64,000 nt of DNA from Pseudomonas graminis (GTDB lineage Bacteria > Pseudomonadota > Gammaproteobacteria > Pseudomonadales > Pseudomonadaceae). How positions within the stretch are numbered: the first letter of the stretch is position 1; each line of letters starts with the position of its first letter. Of the stretch, positions 18,060 to 26,409 are shown one piece after another. The notes under the pieces were generated by a model. That model was not told the origin of the DNA, searched no databases, and saw only the letters and a program-made list of their open reading frames with translations. The position numbers and the translations under genes were made by a program. Where the stretch lies: contig NZ_SOCR01000004.1 in the NCBI RefSeq assembly GCF_004364335.1, positions 310,001 to 374,000 on the forward strand, read 5' to 3'.

Positions 18060-18917
18060 ATGACGATGCGAAAAATCCTGGGTGTCGGTGCCGCGCTGGC
18101 ACTGGCCATCAGTGCCACGCTGGCCCATGCCGACGCCAAACCCGAGCTGAGCATCGGTTACGTCGATGGCTGGTCCGACAGTGTTGCAACCACCAACGTG
18201 GCCGCCGAGGTGATCAAGCAGAAACTGGGTTATCCGGTGAAGCTGCAGGCCGTTGCGGCCGGGATCATGTGGCAGGGCGTCGCGACCGGCAAACTGGACA
18301 TGATGCTGTCGGCCTGGCTGCCCGTGACCCACGGCGAGTACTGGACCAAGAACAAGGACAAAGTCACTGACTATGGCCCCAACTTCAAGGACGCGAAAAT
18401 CGGCCTGATCGTGCCTGAGTACGTGAAAGCCAACTCGGTGGCGGACCTCAAGACCGATGAATCCTTCAAGAAGAAAATCGTCGGCATCGACGCCGGTTCC
18501 GGCGTGATGATCAAGACCGAACAGGCGATCAAGGATTACGGCCTCGACGGTTACAAACTGCAGGCCAGTTCCGGCGCCGGCATGATTGCCGAGTTGACCC
18601 GCGCCGAAAACAAGAAAGAATCCATCGCGGTGACCGGCTGGGTGCCGCACTGGATGTTCGCGAAGTGGAAGCTGAAGTTCCTCGAAGACCCAAAGGGCGT
18701 TTACGGTGCGGCTGAAACCGTCGACAACATCGGCAGCCTGGATCTGGCGAAGAAGGCCCCGGACGTCGCGGATTTCCTGAAGAAATTCCAGTGGACCAGC
18801 AAGGATGAAATCGGCGAAGTCATGCTCGCCATCCAGGACGGCGCCAAGCCTGAAGCGGCGGCCAAGGATTGGGTCGCCAAGCACCCGGATCGCGTCAAGG
18901 ACTGGACCGGTAAGTAA
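18060..18917 (+). CDS. Glycine betaine/choline-type ABC transporter substrate-binding protein (OpuAC domain)
   Basis: A 285-aa periplasmic binding protein with a signal peptide ending ATLAHA-D and an OpuAC fold: LSIGYVDGWSDSVATTNVAA, then WLPVTHGEYW (aromatic box) and GWVPHWMFAKWKLKFLEDP. There is no permease or ATPase gene beside it, so it is an orphan binding protein of the BetX/CaiX type that would feed a core transporter such as CbcWV; betaine, choline or carnitine are the candidate ligands. The ATG at 18060 sits 6 bp after GGGGAAG and is preferred over the GTG at 18054. Confidence 0.87.
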   Translation: MTMRKILGVGAALALAISATLAHADAKPELSIGYVDGWSDSVATTNVAAEVIKQKLGYPVKLQAVAAGIMWQGVATGKLDMMLSAWLPVTHGEYWTKNKDKVTDYGPNFKDAKIGLIVPEYVKANSVADLKTDESFKKKIVGIDAGSGVMIKTEQAIKDYGLDGYKLQASSGAGMIAELTRAENKKESIAVTGWVPHWMFAKWKLKFLEDPKGVYGAAETVDNIGSLDLAKKAPDVADFLKKFQWTSKDEIGEVMLAIQDGAKPEAAAKDWVAKHPDRVKDWTGK

Positions 18918-18945
18918 TGGGTCACAAAGATTTAACGTCGTACCG

Positions 18946-18979
18946 AACCGCCTGGTGAGCCATCGCCAGGCGGTTTTTT
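18946..18979 (+). terminator. Terminator of the betaine-type binding protein gene
   Basis: AACCGCCTGG / CCAGGCGGTT stem of 10 bp around a 10-nt loop, followed by a six-T run. Confidence 0.92.
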
Positions 18980-19136
18980 ATTGCCGCAGCTTTAAGGCGC
19001 AATCTAACGCGGGTAAAAGAGGCAATCCTTCGAACATCAACTAATGTCGTTCTAATACTAAGGTCGTCTGGAGTGCATCGCAGAGCGGACTAAAGTGCAA
19101 ACCGTGACATCCATCTGTGCTGCGAGGACAAAAACA

Positions 19137-19448
19137 ATGAACGACAGCATTTACCTCTCGATTCAGAACAGCCCGCGCTTCAAGGAGCTGGTCTCGAAAA
19201 GGGAACGATTCGCCTGGATTCTCTCGGCAATCATGCTTGGGCTCTATGCCGCATTCATCCTTCTGATTGCGTATGGGCCGCAGATTCTCGGCGCCAAAAT
19301 CAGCGCCACATCAACCATTACGTGGGGTATGCCGATCGGCGTCGGGCTGATCGTGTCCGCGTTCGTTCTGACCGCCATCTATGTTCGCCGCGCAAACGGT
19401 GAATTCGATGACCTGAACAACGCCATCCTCAAGGAGGCGCAGCAATGA
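19137..19448 (+). CDS. yjcH: DUF485 inner-membrane protein, acetate permease partner
   Basis: A 103-aa protein with two membrane spans (about 25-50 and 62-85) and the DUF485 pattern [16 protein letters not shown] near the N-terminus. It is always found upstream of actP; here its stop codon overlaps the actP ATG (ATGA), so the two are translationally coupled. [10 protein letters not shown] at 19137 follows a GAGGACA ribosome site. Confidence 0.92.
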   Translation: MNDSIYLSIQNSPRFKELVSKRERFAWILSAIMLGLYAAFILLIAYGPQILGAKISATSTITWGMPIGVGLIVSAFVLTAIYVRRANGEFDDLNNAILKEAQQ

Positions 19449-21103
19449 TCCGGCGCTTGCTTGCGGCCTTCGGCCTTGCCGCTTTCGCACCGACACTCTG
19501 GGCAGCCGAAGCGCTGACCGGTGCGGTGCAGAAGCAACCGTTGAACGTGTCGGCGATTATCATGTTTGTGGTCTTCGTCGGTTTCACCCTCTGCATCACG
19601 TATTGGGCGTCGAAAAAGAACAAGACAGCGTCAGACTATTACTCGGCAGGCGGCAAGATCACCGGTTTCCAGAACGGTCTGGCCATCGCCGGTGACTACA
19701 TGTCGGCGGCGTCCTTTCTGGGGATTTCCGCGCTGGTGTACACCTCCGGCTACGACGGTCTGATCTACTCCATCGGCTTTCTCGTCGGCTGGCCGATCAT
19801 CCTGTTCCTGATCGCCGAACGCCTGCGTAACCTGGGCAAGTACACCTTCGCTGACGTGGCGTCCTATCGCCTGAAGCAGAAGGAAATCCGTACCTTGTCC
19901 GCCTGCGGCTCGCTGGTGGTGGTGGCGTTCTACCTGATCGCGCAGATGGTCGGCGCCGGCAAGCTGATCCAGTTGCTGTTCGGTCTGGACTATGCGGTGG
20001 CGGTGGTGCTCGTCGGTATCCTGATGTGCCTGTACGTGCTGTTCGGCGGCATGCTGGCGACCACGTGGGTTCAGATCATCAAGGCGGTGATGCTGCTCTC
20101 CGGTGCGTCGTTCATGGCGTTGATGGTGATGAAGCATGTCAACTTCGACTTCAACGTGCTGTTCTCCGAAGCCGTGAAGGTTCACCCGAAAGGTGAGGCG
20201 ATCATGAGCCCGGGCGGTCTGGTGAAGGATCCGATCTCGGCGTTCTCGCTGGGTCTGGCGCTGATGTTCGGCACCGCAGGTCTGCCACACATTCTGATGC
20301 GTTTCTTCACCGTAAGCGATGCGAAGGAAGCCCGTAAGTCGGTGCTCTACGCGACCGGTTTCATCGGCTACTTCTACATCCTGACGTTCATCATCGGTTT
20401 TGGCGCGATCCTGCTGGTCAGCACCAATCCGACGTTCAAGGACGCGGCGGGCGCGTTGCTCGGCGGCAATAACATGGCGGCGATTCACCTGGCCGATGCG
20501 GTCGGTGGCAGTCTGTTCCTGGGCTTCATCTCGGCGGTGGCGTTCGCGACCATCCTGGCGGTAGTGGCGGGTCTGACGCTGGCCGGTGCATCGGCGGTGT
20601 CCCACGACTTGTATGCCAGTGTGATCAAGGCGGGCAAGGCCAACGAGAAAGACGAGATCCGTGTGTCGAAGTACACCACGGTGGCTCTGGCGGTCGTGGC
20701 GATTCTGTTGGGTATCGCATTCGAGAGTCAGAACATTGCGTTCATGGTGGGCCTGGCGTTCTCGATTGCGGCGAGCTGTAACTTCCCGGTGTTGTTGCTT
20801 TCGATGTACTGGAAAAACCTGACCACGCGCGGCGCGATGATCGGCGGCTGGATGGGGTTGATCAGCGCGGTGGTGTTGATGATTCTGGGCCCAACGATTT
20901 GGGTGCAGATTCTGCATCACGAGAAGGCGATTTTCCCGTACGAGTATCCGGCGTTGTTTTCGATTGCGATTGCGTTTGTCGGAATCTGGTTTTTCTCGAT
21001 CACGGATAAGTCGAAGGCGGCGGAAGGTGAGCGTGCGTTGTTCTTCCCGCAGTTTGTGCGTTCGCAAACCGGCCTGGGGGCCAGTGGCGCGGTGTCGCAT
21101 TGA
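19445..21103 (+). CDS. actP: Cation/acetate symporter ActP
   Basis: A 552-aa sodium:solute symporter family permease with a cleavable-looking N-terminal segment and about 13 transmembrane spans. SSS-family landmarks include [20 protein letters not shown] (about 60-80), [11 protein letters not shown], and the conserved segment [20 protein letters not shown] near 270. It imports acetate, propionate or pyruvate-like short acids. It overlaps yjcH by 4 bp and is followed by a strong terminator. Confidence 0.95.
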   Translation: MIRRLLAAFGLAAFAPTLWAAEALTGAVQKQPLNVSAIIMFVVFVGFTLCITYWASKKNKTASDYYSAGGKITGFQNGLAIAGDYMSAASFLGISALVYTSGYDGLIYSIGFLVGWPIILFLIAERLRNLGKYTFADVASYRLKQKEIRTLSACGSLVVVAFYLIAQMVGAGKLIQLLFGLDYAVAVVLVGILMCLYVLFGGMLATTWVQIIKAVMLLSGASFMALMVMKHVNFDFNVLFSEAVKVHPKGEAIMSPGGLVKDPISAFSLGLALMFGTAGLPHILMRFFTVSDAKEARKSVLYATGFIGYFYILTFIIGFGAILLVSTNPTFKDAAGALLGGNNMAAIHLADAVGGSLFLGFISAVAFATILAVVAGLTLAGASAVSHDLYASVIKAGKANEKDEIRVSKYTTVALAVVAILLGIAFESQNIAFMVGLAFSIAASCNFPVLLLSMYWKNLTTRGAMIGGWMGLISAVVLMILGPTIWVQILHHEKAIFPYEYPALFSIAIAFVGIWFFSITDKSKAAEGERALFFPQFVRSQTGLGASGAVSH

Positions 21104-21123
21104 TGTGAGGTAGTGCTGTTGTG

Positions 21124-21157
21124 AAAACGCCCCGATTATTCGGGGCGTTTTTGTTTT
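21124..21157 (+). terminator. Terminator of yjcH-actP
   Basis: AAAACGCCCCG / CGGGGCGTTTTT stem around a 5-nt ATTAT loop, followed by a T-rich run. Confidence 0.93.
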
Positions 21158-21164
21158 AAAAGCG

Positions 21165-21492
<328 letters not shown>

Positions 21493-21534
21493 TGACGCCG
21501 GGCCCACAGGGGGTACTCGGTGTGCTTTTTAGTG

Positions 21535-21625
21535 GGACCGGCTTTAGCCGGGAAGGGGACATTTCAGGCGCTGGTTATTTCACCGGCCGTCCTATCGTCT
21601 TTGGCTTTCCTGTAGGAGCCGGCTT
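21535..21625. repeat. REP elements
   Basis: GGGACCGGCTTTAGCCGGG at about 21534-21553 and a degenerate GTAGGAGCCGGCTTGCTGGCG at about 21612-21633. No gene is visible between them and the basic protein at 21794. Confidence 0.7.
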
Positions 21626-21793
21626 GCTGGCGAACCGGCGTTTCAGGCGAGCATGAATCTGAGGCAGATGTCATTTTTGCGTTCAATGCTTAAAAAGATT
21701 GAACCGCTTTCAAGCCGCTTCGCCTAATGATCAGCGTGTGGAGATTCCCACAGGCCTTGTGCTAATACCGGCACTCTTTGAGAGGTGGTTAAC

Positions 21794-22072
21794 GTGGCTA
21801 AAGACGACAAGAAAACCAAAGGTGAAGCTTCGAAAGCCAGCAAGGATTTGAAGGACAAAAAGTCCTCTCCGGAAAAGAAATCCGCTGCGGCCTCGGCGCT
21901 TTCGAAGTCTTCTGACAAGAAAGAGACCAAGAAAGACACCAAGAAAGCGGCTGAACCAAAGAAATCAGCCGAGCCAAAGAAAGCAGCAAAGAAAGCTGAT
22001 AGCAAGCCAGAGAAGGCCAAGAAGTCAGACAAGGCAGAAAAAGCCGACAAGCCTGCCAAAAAGAAAAAGTAA
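21794..22072 (+). CDS. Lys/Ala/Ser-rich basic low-complexity protein (histone H1-like)
   Basis: A 92-aa, very basic protein made of Lys, Ala, Ser, Asp and Glu with PAKK/EPKKSA-type repeats and a KKKK tail. No aromatic residues are seen, so it should be disordered. The composition resembles AlgP/histone H1-like nucleoid proteins but it is much shorter. A GTG start at 21794 follows AGAGGTGG by 5 bp; an in-frame GTG at 21785 is the alternative. DNA or RNA binding is only inferred. Confidence 0.7.
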   Translation: MAKDDKKTKGEASKASKDLKDKKSSPEKKSAAASALSKSSDKKETKKDTKKAAEPKKSAEPKKAAKKADSKPEKAKKSDKAEKADKPAKKKK

Positions 22073-22233
22073 TGCCTGCTATCTGCTAGGGCGTAACGCC
22101 CTAGCTTCCTCCGAACGTCCTGTTCGATCGCTGTAAATCCTCCCTCCCCCTGAATTCCCCAACATGCAGGTATACCTTCGTTTCAGATACCCCGCGTTCG
22201 CCAGCAAGCCGGCTCCTACAGTGGACTGGATGC

Positions 22234-22262
22234 AGTCCGTAGGACCGGCTTCAGCCGGGAAG
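22234..22262. repeat. REP element
   Basis: GTAGGACCGGCTTCAGCCGGG, single copy, adjacent to copy 4 of the long repeat. Confidence 0.8.
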
Positions 22263-22288
22263 CCTTTGATTTGCCCTTGATCTGCTTT

Positions 22289-22467
22289 TGATCTTCATAC
22301 GCAAATAGCCCAAACACCGCCAATCGCGACTTGGGTGCACACGGAGCGAGACCGGAATGAAGGAACCCGACGAAGTCGGGCCAAGCCGAGAGCAGGCACT
22401 TTTGCTTACTTTTGGTGCTTTTCAAAAGTAAGTCACCGAAGGCGAAACAATCTGCCCCCAGGCAGAT
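22289..22467 (-). repeat. Long interspersed intergenic repeat, copy 4 (inverted, internally deleted)
   Basis: Begins GATCTTCATACGC and ends at the GCCCCCAGGCAGAT block like copy 2, but lacks roughly 100 bp of the centre and has several substitutions in the TTGGAAAAGCACC block. Together with copy 3 it flanks the basic-protein gene in inverted orientation. Confidence 0.75.
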
Positions 22468-22484
22468 CCGCCCTTAAATAAACA

Positions 22485-22511
22485 CAAAAAAAACCGCGCC
22501 TAAGCGCGGTT
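22485..22511 (-). terminator. Terminator of the DUF3309 gene
   Basis: ACCGCGC / GCGCGGT stem with a CTAA loop; the minus strand continues into an 8-9 T run. Confidence 0.9.
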
Positions 22512-22533
22512 CTCTTTAATGGCAGCCTGGCAG

Positions 22534-22692
22534 TTAAATCCTGCCCAGCAACACCAATATCAGCAGGATCACCAGAATCGTACCGATGATGCCCGATGGA
22601 CCGTAGCCCCAGCTTCTGGAGTGCGGGAATACCGGAAGTCCGCCGACCAACAGCAGGATAAGGATGATGATCAGAATTGTGCCGATGCCCAT
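22534..22692 (-). CDS. DUF3309 family small membrane peptide
   Basis: A 52-aa protein. Two hydrophobic segments (IGTILIIILILLLVGGLPVF and IIGTILVILLILVLLG) flank a central PHSRSWGYGPSG turn, the DUF3309 layout. AGGAAC ribosome site lies upstream and a strong terminator downstream. The function of the family is unknown; such peptides are common in Pseudomonas. Confidence 0.88.
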   Translation of the reverse strand: MGIGTILIIILILLLVGGLPVFPHSRSWGYGPSGIIGTILVILLILVLLGRI

Positions 22693-22934
22693 GACGAGTT
22701 CCTTCTAGTGTTCTTGGAAGATGGCTATGCAACTCAAGACGTTGCCTCTAAGGCCAGTCATTGTGCTGCTTGATGAATCCGACTGTCGCACTAATCAAAA
22801 GGTTCTGAGCTGCAGCAATAAAAATTAACACCTTTGATAAAGAGCAGCTAAATCATGGGCTTGCGTGTTTAGCGAAAACTCTTTTCGTGTCTAAACTGAT
22901 TAAAAAATGTGCAGAAAAGTATCCTGCCTAGTGT

Positions 22935-22959
22935 GGAACCAAGCTGTAACTAACGGGTC
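22935..22959 (+). promoter_or_regulatory. Possible ECF-sigma promoter, GGAACC-N16-GTC
   Basis: GGAACC followed by exactly 16 nt and GTC, in an AT-rich 450-bp gap (22693-23141) upstream of the SDR gene. GGAAC..GTC pairs are used by several extracytoplasmic-function sigma factors. The downstream element does not fit the HrpL box (CCACNNA). Support is motif-only. Confidence 0.3.
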
Positions 22960-23141
22960 GGCAAGTTTGAAGTAACGCTCAGCCTATTAAATCATTCAAG
23001 TGGCCGAATACATCCAAAGGAGTGGCAACCCATTCAAAGCATGGGTTTGTCTCCCATATTCAGCGACCTGATGAAGGGTTTGTCGGACAATCCTCCTGTT
23101 TACACTCTAGCGACTTCTTAACAACCGACAAGGCGTCTGCT

Positions 23142-23954
23142 ATGCACAATCGCATCATGATCACCGGTGCAGGGTCCGGGCTGGGACGCGAGATCGCGCT
23201 GCGCTGGGCGCGCGAAGGTTGGCAGCTGGCGCTGTCGGATGTCAGTGACAGCGGCCTTCAGGAAACCCTGCGGCTGGCGCGAGAAGCAGGCGGGGATGGT
23301 TTCGTGCAGCGCTGTGACGTTCGGGACTACAGCCAGCTCACCGCGTTTGCCCAAGCCTGCGAGCAGAAGTTCGGCGGCATTGATGTGATCGTCAACAACG
23401 CCGGCGTCGCTTCAGGCGGGTTCTTTGGCGAACTGTCCCTTGAGGATTGGGACTGGCAGATCGCGATCAACCTGATGGGCGTGGTCAAAGGCTGCAAGGC
23501 GTTCTTGCCACTGCTGGAGCAGAGCAAGGGCAAGATCATCAACATCGCCTCCATGGCGGCGTTGATGCAGGGGCCGGCGATGAGCAATTACAACGTCGCC
23601 AAGGCGGGCGTGGTCGCGCTGTCGGAGAGCCTGCTGATCGAGCTGCGCCAGCAGGAAGTCGGCGTGCATGTGGTGTGTCCGTCGTTCTTCCAGACCAACT
23701 TGCTGGATTCCTTTCGCGGACCAACCCCGGCGATGAAAGCCCAGGTCGGCAAGTTGCTGGAGAGTTCACCTATCAGCGCGACGGATATCGCCGATTACAT
23801 CCATCAACAAGTCGGCAGCGGCGAATTCATGATCCTGCCCCATGAGCAAGGGCGAATGGCCTGGCAGCTCAAACAGAAAAGTCCGCAGTTGCTGTACGAC
23901 GAGATGGCCAATATGGCGGAGAAGATGCGCGCCAAGGCGAAGTCCGGGAGCTGA
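23142..23954 (+). CDS. Short-chain dehydrogenase/reductase (SDR family oxidoreductase)
   Basis: A 270-aa classical SDR. The N-terminal nucleotide-binding motif TGAGSGLG (residues 8-15) suggests NAD(P)H binding, followed by NNAGVASGG, catalytic Ser in NIASMAALM, and YNVAKAGV (Tyr and Lys of YxxxK, about 150-156). The substrate is unknown. MHNRIMITGAG at 23142 is the start; the ORF extension upstream is not SDR-like. Confidence 0.9.
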   Translation: MHNRIMITGAGSGLGREIALRWAREGWQLALSDVSDSGLQETLRLAREAGGDGFVQRCDVRDYSQLTAFAQACEQKFGGIDVIVNNAGVASGGFFGELSLEDWDWQIAINLMGVVKGCKAFLPLLEQSKGKIINIASMAALMQGPAMSNYNVAKAGVVALSESLLIELRQQEVGVHVVCPSFFQTNLLDSFRGPTPAMKAQVGKLLESSPISATDIADYIHQQVGSGEFMILPHEQGRMAWQLKQKSPQLLYDEMANMAEKMRAKAKSGS

Positions 23955-24026
23955 TCAAGGCGTTCGTTACGGGACTTTTCTGATAGGGTGGCCGGCACTT
24001 TCCGGCTCCCATGGACGAGGCTCATC

Positions 24027-24359
24027 GTGCTCAATTACCTGTGGTTTTTCCTTGCCGCGCTGTTCGAGATCGCCGGGTGTTATGCCTTCTGGATGTGGCT
24101 GCGCCAAGGCAAGAGCGCGCTGTGGGTCATTCCCGCGCTGATCAGCCTGACACTCTTCGCCGTGCTGTTGACCCGGGTCGAAGCCACGTATGCCGGGCGC
24201 GCCTACGCGGCGTACGGGGGCATTTATATCATTGCTTCCATTGCCTGGCTGGGCGTTATCGAACGTGTCCGCCCGTTGACATCGGACTGGATCGGCGTCG
24301 GCCTTTGCGTGATTGGCGCGACCATCATCCTGTTTGGCCCGCGCTGGTCAGCCGCCTGA
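24027..24359 (+). CDS. ynfA: YnfA/UPF0060 family small membrane protein
   Basis: A 110-aa protein with four transmembrane spans and the UPF0060 signatures [33 protein letters not shown], and [10 protein letters not shown] at the C-terminus. Related to small multidrug resistance transporters, but the substrate is not established. A GTG start at 24027 with ACGAGG upstream gives the family N-terminus [14 protein letters not shown]. Confidence 0.92.
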   Translation: MLNYLWFFLAALFEIAGCYAFWMWLRQGKSALWVIPALISLTLFAVLLTRVEATYAGRAYAAYGGIYIIASIAWLGVIERVRPLTSDWIGVGLCVIGATIILFGPRWSAA

Positions 24360-24560
24360 TCTTCCATGTCGGAAGAACAAACTGACGTCTGCCGGACTTT
24401 TCTCTGACGTGCAGGCCGGAAATTCCCGGACGCGTAGGAAGCGTCTGTCAGCCAGGTTCTTGAAGGGTTGAAGGGCGTTACTGATTTTGCTCTGGCGCAT
24501 TGAAGCGTCGGGACCGTAGCGTCAACCTGCTTCCTCGGTTAAAGCCAAGGAGCAGGACGT

Positions 24561-24758
24561 ATGCTGGTATTGACGCGAGAAATCGGCGACACCTTCAACA
24601 TTGGCGATGACATCACCCTGAGGGTGCTGGGCATCTCCGGCAATGAGGTGCGCCTGGGAATTGATGCGCCGCAGTGCGTCAGGATTCATCGGACAGAAGT
24701 TATTCGACGCATTGCCTCACGACTGCAGAACCTGGCCAACCGGGTGCCCGGGAGGTGA
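24561..24758 (+). CDS. csrA: CsrA/RsmA-family post-transcriptional regulator (chromosomal paralogue)
   Basis: A 65-aa RNA-binding protein of the CsrA/RsmA fold: MLVLTREIGDTFNIGDDITL, then VRLGIDAP and VRIHRTEV with the RNA-contacting Arg44. It normally binds GGA motifs over ribosome sites. It diverges clearly from canonical RsmA (REIGDTFNI, HRTEVIRR), so it is probably an accessory paralogue, not the main RsmA/RsmE. AAGGAG lies just upstream of the ATG. It stands alone between ynfA and convergent yheU. Confidence 0.9.
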   Translation: MLVLTREIGDTFNIGDDITLRVLGISGNEVRLGIDAPQCVRIHRTEVIRRIASRLQNLANRVPGR

Positions 24759-24803
24759 GCCCACTTGAGTCACCATCCCGGTTCAGTCTTGGGCGCAGGC
24801 GGC

Positions 24804-25034
24804 CTATTCCTCGAAAAACTCCTTAGGCACTTCGTGCTTGAGCATCAACTGACAATGCTGGCTGTCCATGTCGAAAAAAATCACCGCCTGACCTTTGCTC
24901 AGCGCATGGCGCACCCGCAACACGCGGGTTTCGAGCGGCGTGTCGTCGCCGTTGTCAGTGCCATCGCGGGTCACGAAGTCCTCGATCAGGCGCGTCAGGG
25001 TGTCGGCTTCGAGTTGGTCGTAGGGGATCAGCAT
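24804..25034 (-). CDS. YheU family protein (UPF0270)
   Basis: A 76-aa protein starting MLIPYDQLEADTLTRLIEDF, the family hallmark, with a charged second half ending KEFFEE. Function unknown. The start at 25034 is set by homology; the longer ORF runs into the M42 peptidase region. Confidence 0.88.
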   Translation of the reverse strand: MLIPYDQLEADTLTRLIEDFVTRDGTDNGDDTPLETRVLRVRHALSKGQAVIFFDMDSQHCQLMLKHEVPKEFFEE

Positions 25035-25098
25035 AGGTTTCTCGGCAATCACAAAAGGTACACGGGGCGGCGATGCTATCGCGCCCCGTGCGGGCGGG

Positions 25099-26283
25099 CT
25101 ACCGCTGACCCACCAACGTATCCACCGGCGGCACACGCGTGTCGCTTTCCATCTGCGCGTCGTGCTCCAGCTGATGGCTGAAATTCTCCAGCGATGCATT
25201 GGACGGATGCGCATCACTGGCGAACACCGGCGGGCTCATGATGTAGGCGGTGAGCAGGCGGCTCAGCGTGCTCAGGCTGTCGATGTGCGTTCGTTCGTAA
25301 CCATGGGTCGCGTCGCAGCCGAACGCCAGCAGGGCTGTGCGGGTGTCGTAACCAGCCGTGATCGCCGAATGTGCGTCGCTGTAGTAATAGCGAAACAGAT
25401 CGCGGCGCACGGACAGGTCGTTTTGCTCGCCCAGGCGCAACAAGTGCCGCGACAGGTGATAGTCATAGGGACCACCGGAATCCTGCATCGCCACGCTGAC
25501 CGCGTGTTCACTGGAGTGCTGGCCCGGCGCAACGGGCGCGATGTCGATACCGACGAACTCGCTGACGTCCCACGGCAGGCTGCCCGCAGCGCCGCTGCCG
25601 GTTTCTTCGGTGATGGTAAACAGCGGGTGGCAATCGATGAGGGGCTCGACACCGCTGTCGACGATGGCTTTGAGGGCCGCAAGCAGCGCGGCGACGCCGG
25701 CCTTGTCGTCCAGATGGCGGGCGCTGATGTGCCCGCTGTCGGTGAATTCTGGCAACGGGTCAAACGCCACGAAATCGCCGATGTTGATGCCCACCGATTC
25801 GCAATCCGCGCGGGTGGCGCTGTAGGCGTCCAGGCGCACTTCCACGTGGTCCCAGCTGATGGGCATGGTATCGACGGCCGTGTTGAACGCGTGGCCGGAC
25901 GCCATCAACGGCAGCACGCTGCCGCGAATCACGCCGTTGTCGGTGAACACGCTGACGCGGCTGCCTTCGGCAAAGCGGCTGGACCAGCAACCGACCGGGG
26001 CCAGGCCCAGTCGGCCGTTGTCTTTGACTTCACGAACGCTGGCACCGATGGTGTCCAGGTGCGCAGACACCGCGCGGTCGGGGCTGTTCTGTTTGCCTTT
26101 CAACGTGGCGCGGATGGTGCCGCGGCGGGTCAGTTCGAACGGAATGCCCAGTTCTTCCAGGCGCTCGGCGACGTAGCGCACGATGGTGTCGGTAAAACCG
26201 GTGGGGCTCGGGATCGCGAGCATTTCCAGCAGGACTTTCTGCAGGTAATTCAGATCCGGTTCATGGATGTTTGCAGTCGTCAT
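25099..26283 (-). CDS. M42-family peptidase of the NAGGN osmoprotectant system
   Basis: A 394-aa di-metal hydrolase related to glutamyl aminopeptidases. Metal-site motifs: VSAHLDTIGA (about 72-81), HLDDKAGVAALL (bridging Asp), EETGSGAAG (catalytic and ligand Glu), GIDIAPV, and SDAHSAITAGYDTR (C-terminal His). It is the third gene of the N-acetylglutaminylglutamine amide locus, where this subfamily regularly occurs, probably turning over or processing the dipeptide (inference). MTTANIHEPDLNYL at 26283 is the usual start. Confidence 0.9.
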   Translation of the reverse strand: MTTANIHEPDLNYLQKVLLEMLAIPSPTGFTDTIVRYVAERLEELGIPFELTRRGTIRATLKGKQNSPDRAVSAHLDTIGASVREVKDNGRLGLAPVGCWSSRFAEGSRVSVFTDNGVIRGSVLPLMASGHAFNTAVDTMPISWDHVEVRLDAYSATRADCESVGINIGDFVAFDPLPEFTDSGHISARHLDDKAGVAALLAALKAIVDSGVEPLIDCHPLFTITEETGSGAAGSLPWDVSEFVGIDIAPVAPGQHSSEHAVSVAMQDSGGPYDYHLSRHLLRLGEQNDLSVRRDLFRYYYSDAHSAITAGYDTRTALLAFGCDATHGYERTHIDSLSTLSRLLTAYIMSPPVFASDAHPSNASLENFSHQLEHDAQMESDTRVPPVDTLVGQR

Positions 26284-26409
26284 AGGCACCTCAATGTGTG
26301 ACGCAAAGTGACCTGATAGCGGGCTCGCTCGCGGCCTCGATCCGGTGGCAACGAATGCATCGTTGGCCAGACCGGTCGCGGGCAGGCTCACGGCTACAGG
26401 GATTGCGCC

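Noticed and set aside
22935..22959. HrpL (hrp box) promoter
   Set aside because: GGAACC is present, but the required CCACNNA element at 15-16 nt is missing.
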